NCBI RefSeq assembly: GCF_900105985.1
Contig: NZ_FNUB01000005.1
Location: forward strand, 2,232,001-2,296,000
From: Tenacibaculum sp. MAR_2010_89
GTDB taxonomy: Bacteria; Bacteroidota; Bacteroidia; Flavobacteriales; Flavobacteriaceae
DNA: 64,000 nucleotides
Direction: 5' to 3'
The notes under the pieces were generated by a model that ran no database searches, had not been told where the DNA came from, and saw only the letters and a list, made by a program, of their open reading frames with translations. Shown here in pieces: positions 1 through 8,672 of the stretch; the stretch's first letter is position 1, and each line of letters begins with the position of its first letter. The translations under genes and the position numbers were made by a program.

Positions 1-762
1 TTTTTTAAAAGATTCAATTCTATCTAATGATCCAGGAAATAATATACTAGCTCCTATAATATATCCACAAGCAGCTTCTATAATCATAGCGAAAATTTCA
101 TAAGTTCCATGTATCCAGATACCTTTTACACTATCAAAAAAAGTATTATTTTGATAAAAGAAAGCTTGAAAAACAGCAACCATAATACCATTGTATATAA
201 TATAGTATCCTGTTCCCAATCCAATAAATAAACCAGATAAAAACATATTTAGTCCTACACGTAAATTATTGTCAAAAATACCGATAAAGCTTCCCCAGTT
301 ACTTCCGCCTTTATAAATAGCTAATGCATCACCACTTTCAATATTTTCGAGAGTAACATCAATATATTCATTTCCTAAAATTTCTCTGGCAAAACTATCG
401 TCATTAAATGTAGATAGCAAACCAATAAAAAAACATAAAAAGAAAAAAATAAATGAGATATAAATATATTTACGATGCTTATAAGCAAGTAAAGGAATTT
501 TTTCAAAGAAAAATTGTGCTAGGGTATTTTTATCTTGTTTTTTAGTATGGTAAATTTTCCCATAACTTTTCTTAGCAAGTTTGTTTAAGTATATAACAAC
601 CTTACTTTTAGGATAAAACGATTGTGCATACGACAAATCATTCATTATCTTAATGTGCAATTCAGCAATTTCGTCTGGGCTCTTTTTCGTATTATTTGAA
701 ATTACTTGTTCAAATTCAAGCCATTTTTCTTTATTTTGCTTTATAAAAGCTACCTCTCTCAT
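1..762 (-). CDS. SpoIIM/DUF95-family membrane protein (3' end cut by window edge)
   Basis: Reading the minus strand from ATG at 760-762 gives an open frame of 254 codons that runs off the left edge, so the C-terminus is missing. The protein starts MREVAFIKQNKEKW, has a charged cytoplasmic N-terminal part of about 100 residues, then hydrophobic segments (around residues 100-125 and 165-220) containing GLFIGLGTGYYIIYNG and WIHGTYEIFAMIIEAACGY. The HG.YE..A..I..A pattern is typical of the stage II sporulation protein M family, widespread in non-sporulating Bacteroidota, where its role is not established. It is divergent from the RDD gene, a pairing often seen in Flavobacteriia. Family call confident; function unknown. 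Confidence 0.85.
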   Translation of the reverse strand, partial: MREVAFIKQNKEKWLEFEQVISNNTKKSPDEIAELHIKIMNDLSYAQSFYPKSKVVIYLNKLAKKSYGKIYHTKKQDKNTLAQFFFEKIPLLAYKHRKYIYISFIFFFLCFFIGLLSTFNDDSFAREILGNEYIDVTLENIESGDALAIYKGGSNWGSFIGIFDNNLRVGLNMFLSGLFIGLGTGYYIIYNGIMVAVFQAFFYQNNTFFDSVKGIWIHGTYEIFAMIIEAACGYIIGASILFPGSLDRIESFKK

Positions 763-767
763 TGAGA

Positions 768-798
768 CAAATGTAAATAATGTATGAAAAGACTGCAA
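768..798 (-). promoter_or_regulatory. Bacteroidota-type promoter of the SpoIIM-like gene
   Basis: On the minus strand a TTG (796-798), a 20-nt spacer and TACATTTG (768-775) match the -33/-7 consensus TTG-N19..23-TAnnTTTG. The -7 box ends 5 nt before the ATG at 762, so transcription would start at or next to the start codon (leaderless). The -33 element lies inside the 5' coding end of the divergent RDD gene. Confidence 0.6.
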
Positions 799-1596
799 GT
801 AAATACCACACAAAATGTTATTATCAATTTTGAATTAGCTAATCTTGGTCAGCGTATACTCGCTTTTTTTATTGATAACATAATAAAATTTGCTTACATA
901 TATTTCATCATATACATGTTTAACTTCACTTTAATTAAAGCGGCTGTTGATGGAGATTCTTGGTCTATAAAGGCTATAGATATTTTATTATTTTTACCTA
1001 TTACGTTTTATTCATTATATACTGAGATGTTGTTAAACGGACAAACTCTAGGTAAAAAAATGTTGAAGTTAAGAGTTATAAATATTGATGGATTTAAACC
1101 TTCATTTACAGATTATACGATGCGTTGGTTTTTGCGAGTAGTAGATTTTAATTTATTTATGTTGATTTTTGTATATGTATCTTCTTTAGGAGCAAATGAA
1201 TATTTAGGTTTGCTATGGTTGATATTTTTAGGTGGTAAAATGGTAGGTTTATTTTCAATAATTATGACTAAAAATAATCAAAGGATAGGTGACATATCTG
1301 CTAATACAGTTGTGGTTAATTTAAAAGATGAAGCAAAATTTTCTCAAACTATTCTTGAGGATATTAGTGAAGAGTATGTGCCAACTTATCCAAGTGTTAT
1401 AAAACTTTCAGATAATGACGCTCGTATTATAAAGGATACTTTTTCAGTTGCTAAAAAAAGTAAAGACTATAAAACTCTTATAAAATTAAGAACAAAAATA
1501 GAAGAAGTTACAGAAGTGAAATCAAAAGATAAAACTGACATTATATTTATAGATACTATATTAAAAGATTATAATTTTTATACTCAAAACATGTAA
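784..1596 (+). CDS. RDD family membrane protein
   Basis: 270 aa. The N-terminal half carries the RDD pattern: Arg in NLGQRILAFFID, followed by Asp and several hydrophobic segments (about residues 25-50, 65-85, 115-160), a G.TLGKK.L..RV motif near residue 88-98 and NQRIGD near 165-170. The C-terminal 80 residues are soluble and charged. RDD proteins are integral membrane proteins of mostly unknown role, some linked to Na+/H+ exchange. Only 21 bp separate this start from that of the SpoIIM-like gene, so the two are likely co-regulated. Family call secure; substrate unknown. Confidence 0.88.
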   Translation: MKRLQVNTTQNVIINFELANLGQRILAFFIDNIIKFAYIYFIIYMFNFTLIKAAVDGDSWSIKAIDILLFLPITFYSLYTEMLLNGQTLGKKMLKLRVINIDGFKPSFTDYTMRWFLRVVDFNLFMLIFVYVSSLGANEYLGLLWLIFLGGKMVGLFSIIMTKNNQRIGDISANTVVVNLKDEAKFSQTILEDISEEYVPTYPSVIKLSDNDARIIKDTFSVAKKSKDYKTLIKLRTKIEEVTEVKSKDKTDIIFIDTILKDYNFYTQNM

Positions 1597-1694
1597 GTTT
1601 ATTTATCAATTAATATTGGTTTAAAATTAAAAAAAGGTTAAATTTGTTAACCCAGATATAAAATGTTACTTTATTCTGTGTTTATTATAAAATT

Positions 1695-2030
1695 TTGAAG
1701 AACTCTATTGTATACATGTTAATACTATTATTGTTTGCACCTCCAATGCAAGCACATAATGATGTAGTTATATATGATACTATAGAAAACCATTTTGATA
1801 TTGATGAAGCTCATGAAGATATTCATCATCAAGAAGATTCTAAAGATGAAGAAAATACCGAACATCATCATCATTGTAATGTAGTTTCATTGTCTTCAGA
1901 ATTTGTGCCAATTTTAGAATATAATTTTCAATTTCTTACTTTTATAACGATAAAGCAAGAAATCAACTTTTATCAAAATACTTACCTTAATTCATTCTTA
2001 GAGGAAATTTTCCAACCACCAAGAGTTTAA
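1695..2030 (+). CDS. small exported His-rich protein upstream of the metal efflux genes
   Basis: 111 aa, starting at TTG (1695), the only start that gives a complete signal peptide: a KNS n-region, a hydrophobic core and cleavage near MQA/H (residues 20-21). ATG at 1716 would leave almost no n-region. The mature part is rich in His, Asp and Glu (HEDIHHQ around residue 40, EHHHHC around 57-61), then a more hydrophobic stretch and the C-terminal IFQPPRV. Small His-rich proteins ending in a similar QPP motif are often encoded before metal RND genes in Bacteroidota; I do not know an assigned family. A periplasmic metal-binding or sensing role is inferred from composition and position. Confidence 0.7.
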   Translation: MKNSIVYMLILLLFAPPMQAHNDVVIYDTIENHFDIDEAHEDIHHQEDSKDEENTEHHHHCNVVSLSSEFVPILEYNFQFLTFITIKQEINFYQNTYLNSFLEEIFQPPRV

Positions 2031-2143
2031 TTTATTATATCATTTATTTAAAATCATGTACGCATCATAAATTTAATATGATGTGAAAAGTAGTTGTATA
2101 TCAATATATACAATGAAAAAATAATAAATTAAAATCATTGATA

Positions 2144-5100
2144 ATGTTAGATAACATCATAAAATTTTCAATTAAAAATAAATTGATTATTGGTGTATTA
2201 GTATTAGCGTTAATAGGTTGGGGTGTATACTCATTTAAACAACTACCTATTGATGCAGTACCAGATATAACAAATAATCAGGTGCAAATAATAACATCAG
2301 CACCATCACAATCAGCTCAAGATATTGAACGATTAGTTACATTTCCTATAGAAATGACTATGTCAAGTATTCCTAATATAGAAGAAGTTCGTTCCTTTTC
2401 TAGATTTGGACTTAGTGTTGTAACTATTGTATTTAAAGATAATATAGATATTTATTGGGCGCGACAACAAATTAATGAACGCTTAGTTGAGGCTAAAAAT
2501 CAAATTCCAAGTGGTGTTGGAAATCCAGAAATGGCACCTGTAACTACAGGGTTAGGAGAAATTTACCAATATACTTTAAAGGTAAATGAAAAGAATAAAA
2601 AAGAATATTCAATTATGAAGCTTCGTACTATTCAAGACTGGATTGTTCGACGTCAATTATTGGGTATTGAAGGTGTTGCGGATGTAAGTAGTTTTGGAGG
2701 TAATTTAAAGCAATACGAAGTAGCTTTACACCCTGAAAAATTACAAACGTTAGAAGTTAGCATACAGGAGGTATTTAAAGCATTAGAAAATAATAATCAA
2801 AATACGGGAGGAGCTTATATAGATAAAAACCCAAAAGCTTATTTTATAAGAAGTGAAGGATTAATTAAAACTCCAGATGATATTAGAAACATTGTTATCA
2901 AGAATACAAAAAATGGCACTCCAATTTTAATTAAAAATATAGGAAATGTACAATTAGGTAGTGCAGTTAGATATGGAGCTATGACTAAAAATGGTGAAGG
3001 AGAAGTTGTAGGAGGGATAGTTATGATGCTTAAAGGAGCAAATTCATCAAAAGTTATAAAGACAGTTAAAAATCGTATTGCGCAAATAGAAAAAAGTTTA
3101 CCCAAAGGGGTTGTAATTGAGCCATTTTTAGATAGAACTAAACTAGTTAATAAAGCAATTAATACTGTAACAACAAATTTAATAGAGGGAGCACTAATTG
3201 TTATATTTATTTTGGTGTTGTTACTGGGGAATTTAAGAGCTGGATTAATTGTAGCTTCTGTAATTCCAATAGCTATGTTATTTGCTATTAGTTTGATGAA
3301 TGTATTTGGTGTTTCAGGTAACTTAATGAGCTTAGGTGCTATAGATTTTGGGATAATTGTTGATGGTTCAGTTATTATTGTTGAAGCTACTTTACATTAT
3401 TTAGGGCTTAAAAAAGCGAATACAGTATTAACTCAAAAGCAAATGGATGAAGAAGTTTATAATTCGGCATCTAAAATTCGTACCAGTGCAGCATTTGGAG
3501 AAATAATTATTCTTATTGTTTATTTACCAATTTTAGCGCTGGTGGGTATAGAAGGAAAAATGTTTAGGCCAATGGCTATCACAGTTAGCTTTGCAATTTT
3601 AGGAGCATTTATATTATCATTAACCTATGTACCTATGATGAGTGCTTTGTTTTTAAAGAAAAAAATAAGTAATAAATCTACTGTTTCTGATAAAATAATA
3701 GAAGGAATACAAAAAGGCTATAATCCTTTGTTAAATTTTGCATTAAAAAATAAATTAAAAGTTGTTATAGGAGCTGTATTAACTTTTATAGCTAGTGTAT
3801 TTATGTTTACTAAGATGGGAGCTGAGTTTATTCCTTCTTTAGATGAAGGAGATCTTGCTGTACAAGCAGTAGTATCAACAGGGAGTTCATTATCATATTC
3901 GGTTGATGCCTCTAATAAATCTTCAAAATTATTATTAAAAGAGTTCCCAAATGAAATAGAACAGATAGTAAGTAGAATAGGTTCTTCAGAAATACCAACA
4001 GATCCAATGCCTATTGAGGCTACGGATATAATTATCATTTTAAAAGATAAAAGTCATTGGACGAAAGCTTATACTAAGAATGAGTTGACGTATAAGATGC
4101 AAAAATTATTAGAAGATAATATGTTAGGTGTTTCTTTTGGGTTTCAACAGCCAATACAAATGCGTTTTAATGAGTTAATGACAGGGGCAAGGCAAGATGT
4201 AGTGTTGAAAATTTATGGAGAAGATTTAGATAAGTTAGTTAAATATGCTAACGAATTAAGCGTAATAATACCAAAAGTAGAAGGAGCTGAAGATTTATAT
4301 GTTGAAAAAATAACAGGTTTAAAACAAATTGTAATTAACTATAAACGAAACCAATTAGCATATTATGGTTTAAATATATCTGATGTGAATACCGCTATAA
4401 ATGCAGCTTTTGCAGGTCAAAAAGCAGGCTCTGTTTATGAAGGCGAAAAGTGTTTTGATTTAGTAGTACGATTAGCAAAAAATAAAAGAGAGAGTATAGA
4501 AGATATTCGTAAGCTATATATATCTACAGCCACTGGATTACAAATACCACTTGTAAATGTAGCTGATGTTAGTTTTAAAATTGGACCTAATCAAATTCAA
4601 AGAGATGATGCTAAACGAAGAATTACTGTAGGTTTTAATGTAAGAGATCGTGATGTTGAAAGTATTGTTAAAGAATTAAAAAAGAAGGTAAATGAAAATA
4701 TAAAATTTGATGCTGGATATTATATTACTTATGGAGGGACTTTTAAAAATCTTGAAGAAGCTAGAGAACGCTTATCTGTAGCTGTTCCAGTAGCCTTGTT
4801 GTTAATATTTATATTGCTGTATATTACATTTAATTCTATTAAACATAGTGTGTTAATTTTTACAGCAATTCCAATGTCAGCTATTGGAGGAATATTAGCA
4901 TTATGGTTAAGGGGGATGCCTTTTTCTATTTCTGCCGGTGTTGGATTTATTGCATTGTTTGGCGTTGCAGTATTAAATGGAATTGTATTAATTGCAGAAT
5001 TTAATAGACTAAAGAAACAGGGGATTACTGATTTATATGAAATAATAAAGAGAGGTACTTCTGTGCGTTTAAGACCTGTAATTATGACAGCAGCTGTAGC

Positions 5101-6457
5101 TTCTTTAGGTTTTTTACCAATGGCTTTATCATCATCTGCTGGAGCTGAAGTTCAAAAACCATTAGCCACTGTCGTTATTGGTGGTTTAATATCTGCTACA
5201 TTTTTAACACTGTTGATTTTACCAGTGTTATATATGTTATTTGAAACTATTAAACTAAAAAAAGTTAAACCTTCTGTATTAGGGATTGTTTTACCAATAC
5301 TATTTTATTGTTCTATATCTAATGCTCAGGAAAGAAATAGAAAAATATCAGAAAATGATGCTATTAAAATAGCATTGAAAAAATCGGTAATTCTTAAAAA
5401 ATCACAACTTAATATCGAAAAAAGTAAGGCTGGTGTTTCTGGAGCAATAGTATTAAAGCCTATGAATGTAAGATATCAAGATGTTGGTGTTTCTTCAGGT
5501 ATTAATGAAAAAGAATGGTCAATTAACCAGAATTTTGGATCTGTATTGTCGCATATAAAAAAAAGAGAATTAGCAAAAACAACTGTTGAGTTAATGAATA
5601 TATCTAATGAGATTTCCGAAAAAGAGTTGATTAAAAAAGTTAAAAGCCTGTATCAAGAATGGAATTATTTATATGGACTTAATGTTTTAATGAATAAACA
5701 ACAGCAAAATAGTAGTAAAATTAGCACTATAGCAAAAGAATTGCATAAGGCTGGTGAAATAGGTGGTTTAGAAAATGATTTAACAACATTACAGTTTTTG
5801 GGTATACAATCTCAAAAAAACAAGATGTATAAGAAGTTACTAGAAGTAGAGAATGAATTAAAAAAGATACTTCAAATAAGCTATGCTATTATTCCGACCA
5901 AAGATTTTCCTAAAAAGAAAATAGTATCAAAAAAAGATGGAATTCTCTCTAGTAGATTTAAAAAGATTTTAAATAAACAGAATGAAAGAGCAAGTAAACA
6001 AGTTTCTTTAGCAAAATCTGCTAATTTTCCTGAGCTTACAGGAGGTTTGTTAAGAAGGAAAACAGGAGTTAATACTAGTTATACTGGGTTTAATGTTGGT
6101 GTAAATATACCTATTTCATTTTGGTCTAATAATTCAAAAGTTAAACAACAGAAAATATTTAAAGAAGAGGTTGTATTTGAAAATGAATCAAAGTTTATCG
6201 CTATTAATAATAATTTCGAGAGTTTACAAAATCAGATAGTTTATTTAAATAAAGAGTTAAAAGGAATTAATAAAACTGTTCTTGTAGCTGAAAAATTTAT
6301 AGAAAAGTTACAAATAGCATACAAAGCAGGAGAAATTGATGCGTTTCAATACAGTCAAAGTTTCACAGCATATTTTCAAGTAATGCAAAATTATTTATCA
6401 CTTATAAATAATTACAATCAAACAGTAATAACGTATGAATTTTATAGTAAAGAATAA
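2144..6457 (+). CDS. CzcA/CusA-type heavy-metal RND efflux pump fused to a TolC-like outer-membrane channel domain
   Basis: 1437 aa from ATG at 2144 (a TTG two codons upstream is possible). Residues 1 to about 1040 form a full heavy-metal RND pump: N-terminal TM, porter domains, and TM4 with D401, D407 and E414 in the pattern IDFGIIVDGSVIIVE, which matches the proton-relay D402/D408/E415 of CzcA. That pattern favours divalent cations (Zn/Co/Cd/Ni) over Cu(I)/Ag(I). After the last RND helices a second hydrophobic stretch (about 1042-1061, ending SNA/Q) resembles an internal signal peptide; residues 1062-1437 resemble an outer-membrane factor with long coiled-coil helices. RND-OMF fusions are known in Bacteroidota. 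The adaptor gene follows after 4 bp. Confidence 0.9.
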   Translation: MLDNIIKFSIKNKLIIGVLVLALIGWGVYSFKQLPIDAVPDITNNQVQIITSAPSQSAQDIERLVTFPIEMTMSSIPNIEEVRSFSRFGLSVVTIVFKDNIDIYWARQQINERLVEAKNQIPSGVGNPEMAPVTTGLGEIYQYTLKVNEKNKKEYSIMKLRTIQDWIVRRQLLGIEGVADVSSFGGNLKQYEVALHPEKLQTLEVSIQEVFKALENNNQNTGGAYIDKNPKAYFIRSEGLIKTPDDIRNIVIKNTKNGTPILIKNIGNVQLGSAVRYGAMTKNGEGEVVGGIVMMLKGANSSKVIKTVKNRIAQIEKSLPKGVVIEPFLDRTKLVNKAINTVTTNLIEGALIVIFILVLLLGNLRAGLIVASVIPIAMLFAISLMNVFGVSGNLMSLGAIDFGIIVDGSVIIVEATLHYLGLKKANTVLTQKQMDEEVYNSASKIRTSAAFGEIIILIVYLPILALVGIEGKMFRPMAITVSFAILGAFILSLTYVPMMSALFLKKKISNKSTVSDKIIEGIQKGYNPLLNFALKNKLKVVIGAVLTFIASVFMFTKMGAEFIPSLDEGDLAVQAVVSTGSSLSYSVDASNKSSKLLLKEFPNEIEQIVSRIGSSEIPTDPMPIEATDIIIILKDKSHWTKAYTKNELTYKMQKLLEDNMLGVSFGFQQPIQMRFNELMTGARQDVVLKIYGEDLDKLVKYANELSVIIPKVEGAEDLYVEKITGLKQIVINYKRNQLAYYGLNISDVNTAINAAFAGQKAGSVYEGEKCFDLVVRLAKNKRESIEDIRKLYISTATGLQIPLVNVADVSFKIGPNQIQRDDAKRRITVGFNVRDRDVESIVKELKKKVNENIKFDAGYYITYGGTFKNLEEARERLSVAVPVALLLIFILLYITFNSIKHSVLIFTAIPMSAIGGILALWLRGMPFSISAGVGFIALFGVAVLNGIVLIAEFNRLKKQGITDLYEIIKRGTSVRLRPVIMTAAVASLGFLPMALSSSAGAEVQKPLATVVIGGLISATFLTLLILPVLYMLFETIKLKKVKPSVLGIVLPILFYCSISNAQERNRKISENDAIKIALKKSVILKKSQLNIEKSKAGVSGAIVLKPMNVRYQDVGVSSGINEKEWSINQNFGSVLSHIKKRELAKTTVELMNISNEISEKELIKKVKSLYQEWNYLYGLNVLMNKQQQNSSKISTIAKELHKAGEIGGLENDLTTLQFLGIQSQKNKMYKKLLEVENELKKILQISYAIIPTKDFPKKKIVSKKDGILSSRFKKILNKQNERASKQVSLAKSANFPELTGGLLRRKTGVNTSYTGFNVGVNIPISFWSNNSKVKQQKIFKEEVVFENESKFIAINNNFESLQNQIVYLNKELKGINKTVLVAEKFIEKLQIAYKAGEIDAFQYSQSFTAYFQVMQNYLSLINNYNQTVITYEFYSKE

Positions 6458-6461
6458 CACG

Positions 6462-7655
6462 ATGAAAAAATATATAATACCACTACTTTTTATAATAATT
6501 ACAAGTTGTAATTCTAAAAAAGAAGATCACTCAGGGCATGACCATGCAAAAAAGGATCAAAAAAAACAATCAACAATATCTAAAGAAGAATATCATGAAG
6601 AAAATAAACTTCATTTAACAAAGGAGCAAATACAAAATGCTGACTTAAAAATAGAAGTGCTTAGTAAAAAATTAATAAGAAATAGAATAGCTGTAACTGG
6701 AACTATTGAAGCTCCTCCACAAAATAAAGCTACAATTTATGCACCAATGGAAGCATTTGTTTATAGTACTGATGTATTGCCAGGTGATAAAGTAACTAAA
6801 GGACAAACAGTAGCAATTTTGGAGCACCCTAATTTTATAAAACTTCAGTACTCGTACTTAGAGTCAATAAATAATTGTAATGTAGCTAAAGCTGATTATG
6901 ATAGAAAAAAAATGCTATTAGAAAAAGATATAACTTCTAAAAAATCTTTTCAAGCATCTGAAGGAAGGTATAAGTCGTTGCAAAGTTTGGTAAGTAGTTA
7001 TGCTTCTCAATTGAAAATGGCAGGTTTAAATCCTGTTACTATAAATAAAAAAGGAATTCAACAATATGTATATGTTAAGTCTCCTATAACAGGCTTTGTA
7101 GTTGAAAATAATATAAATAAAGGAAAATTTTTAATGGCTAATTCTGAAATGATTGAAGTGATTGATAATGATCATATTCATGCAGAATTAAATGTTTTTG
7201 GTTCTGATATAACTAGAATAAAAAAAGGAAGTGATTTTTCATTTAAACCATCCGGATTAAATCTACAATATGAAGGCTACATTAAGCTAATTAGTCAAAA
7301 GGTTGACGATAAAACTAAAACAGTAAATGTTCATGGTCATTTTGAAGACCCAGAAGGAAGGTTGAAGTCAGGTATGTTTATCAATGCTGAAGTTTTATTG
7401 GAAGGGAGCAAAGTATATGCTATTTCTGAAAATGCTGTTATAGAGAATGAAGGAAAGAATTTTATTTTCATTGCTATGAATGAAACTGAATTTATACCTG
7501 TAGAGGTTAGATTAGGAAATACAGATAAAGGTTTTGTAGAAATTAAAGAGATAGAAGAAGATAATTTTAATGTAAGTGTGGTAATAACTGGAGCGCATTT
7601 TTTAAAAGGTAAACTTATGCAAATGTCTGGTGGCATGGATGGACATGCTCATTAA
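6462..7655 (+). CDS. RND efflux periplasmic adaptor lipoprotein (CusB/CzcB type)
   Basis: 397 aa from ATG at 6462, 4 bp after the pump stop; an upstream in-frame ATG (6435) would overlap the pump and bury the signal peptide. MKKYIIPLLFIIITSC is a lipoprotein signal with lipobox Cys16. The early mature region is His/Asp-rich (DHSGHDHAK), as in metal adaptors, and the protein ends GGMDGHAH. In between lie the barrel-sandwich/lipoyl half-motifs (APMEAFVYSTDVLPGDKVTKGQ, residues near 95-115; YVKSPITGFV near 205), a helical hairpin and a beta-barrel domain. It should link the inner-membrane pump to the channel and deliver metal. Same operon as the pump. Confidence 0.9.
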   Translation: MKKYIIPLLFIIITSCNSKKEDHSGHDHAKKDQKKQSTISKEEYHEENKLHLTKEQIQNADLKIEVLSKKLIRNRIAVTGTIEAPPQNKATIYAPMEAFVYSTDVLPGDKVTKGQTVAILEHPNFIKLQYSYLESINNCNVAKADYDRKKMLLEKDITSKKSFQASEGRYKSLQSLVSSYASQLKMAGLNPVTINKKGIQQYVYVKSPITGFVVENNINKGKFLMANSEMIEVIDNDHIHAELNVFGSDITRIKKGSDFSFKPSGLNLQYEGYIKLISQKVDDKTKTVNVHGHFEDPEGRLKSGMFINAEVLLEGSKVYAISENAVIENEGKNFIFIAMNETEFIPVEVRLGNTDKGFVEIKEIEEDNFNVSVVITGAHFLKGKLMQMSGGMDGHAH

Positions 7656-7664
7656 AAAATATAA

Positions 7665-7697
7665 TTATGTGGTTACAGAAATGTAACCACATTTTAT
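7665..7697 (+). terminator. intrinsic terminator after the RND-adaptor operon
   Basis: ATGTGGTTAC (7667-7676) pairs with GTAACCACAT (7683-7692) around a 6-nt loop, followed by TTTTATTTA. It lies 11 bp after the adaptor stop and before the CDF gene, so the CDF gene may have its own promoter or depend on read-through. Confidence 0.8.
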
Positions 7698-7752
7698 TTA
7701 TAAATCATGCATCTTTTTTGTAAATTAATTGTCTTGTAAATAAAGTAATAAA

Positions 7753-8640
7753 ATGGGACACAATCATTCGCATAATAATTCTTCAGAAAATTTAGCGACA
7801 GCTTTCTTTTTAAATTTAACTTTTACTATAATTGAGTTCATAGGAGGGTTTTTTACTAATAGTTTAGCTATAATGTCAGATGCTTTACATGATTTAGGTG
7901 ATAGCTTAAGTTTGGGATTGGCATGGTATTTTGAGAAAAAGTCAACTAAAAAACCAACTAAGAAGTATACATATGGATTTAAAAGATTGTCTCTTTTAGG
8001 AGCTATTATAAATTCAATAATATTAATTATTGGTTCAATTTTTATAATAAAAGAGGCGATACCAAGAATTATGAACCCAGAATATTCTGATGCAAAAGGA
8101 ATGATGTGGTTGGCTCTTTTAGGTATACTTGTAAATGGAGCCGCTGTTTTTAAATTAAAAAAAGGAACAACCATTAATGAAAAAGTGGTTTATTTACATT
8201 TAATAGAAGACGTTCTGGGTTGGGTTGCTGTACTTATTGCAAGTATTATAATGCAGTTTTGGGATTTTCCAATTTTAGATCCAATTTTATCATTATTAAT
8301 AGCATTATATGTTCTCTTTAATGTTTACAAGAATATGAAAGAAAGCTTAGCTGTAATTCTTCAAGGGATTCCTGAAAATTTATCGATAGAAGATATTAAA
8401 AATTATATATTAAAAAATCCTTCAGTTGAAGATGTTCATGATTTTCATCTTTGGACTATGGATGGAGAGTATACTATTCTTACTGTTCATGTTGTTTTAA
8501 AAAACAATAGTAATTTAAAAGAGATTGCTGTTTTAAAAGGAACTTTGAAAAAAGAATTACATGATAAATACCATTTAGAACACATAACTATTGAATTTGA
8601 GTTAAAGACTGAAGAATGCGAATATCAAAATTGTAATTAG
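7753..8640 (+). CDS. cation diffusion facilitator family transporter (CzcD/ZitB-like)
   Basis: 295 aa. N-terminal His stretch MGHNHSHN, then six predicted TM segments; TM2 contains HDLGD (H46, D50) and TM5 contains HLIED, the paired HxxxD sites that form the intramembrane Zn site in Zn-type CDF proteins. A C-terminal cytoplasmic ferredoxin-like domain (about residues 205-290) has DVHDFHLWTMDG, the usual metal-binding region. It should export Zn2+ or similar divalent cations from the cytoplasm to the periplasm, feeding the RND system encoded just upstream. Family call secure; exact metal inferred. Confidence 0.92.
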   Translation: MGHNHSHNNSSENLATAFFLNLTFTIIEFIGGFFTNSLAIMSDALHDLGDSLSLGLAWYFEKKSTKKPTKKYTYGFKRLSLLGAIINSIILIIGSIFIIKEAIPRIMNPEYSDAKGMMWLALLGILVNGAAVFKLKKGTTINEKVVYLHLIEDVLGWVAVLIASIIMQFWDFPILDPILSLLIALYVLFNVYKNMKESLAVILQGIPENLSIEDIKNYILKNPSVEDVHDFHLWTMDGEYTILTVHVVLKNNSNLKEIAVLKGTLKKELHDKYHLEHITIEFELKTEECEYQNCN

Positions 8641-8660
8641 TGAATTTAATTGTACATTTG
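8631..8660 (+). promoter_or_regulatory. promoter of the prohibitin gene
   Basis: TTG (8631-8633), exactly 19 nt, then TACATTTG (8653-8660): a perfect match to the Bacteroidota -33/-7 consensus. The -33 element overlaps the last codons of the CDF gene. The start codon follows at 8673. Confidence 0.7.
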
Positions 8661-8672
8661 AAATAAAAAACA

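Noticed and set aside
2839..3105. Antisense frames inside the RND gene (also 3718-4038) and other shadow frames through the window
   Set aside because: They lie wholly inside well-supported genes with intact domains and show no family pattern or promoter.
2144..6457. CusA copper/silver pump
   Set aside because: The TM4 residues follow the CzcA D-D-E pattern (IDFGIIVDG...E), not the CusA pattern, so a divalent-cation pump is favoured.
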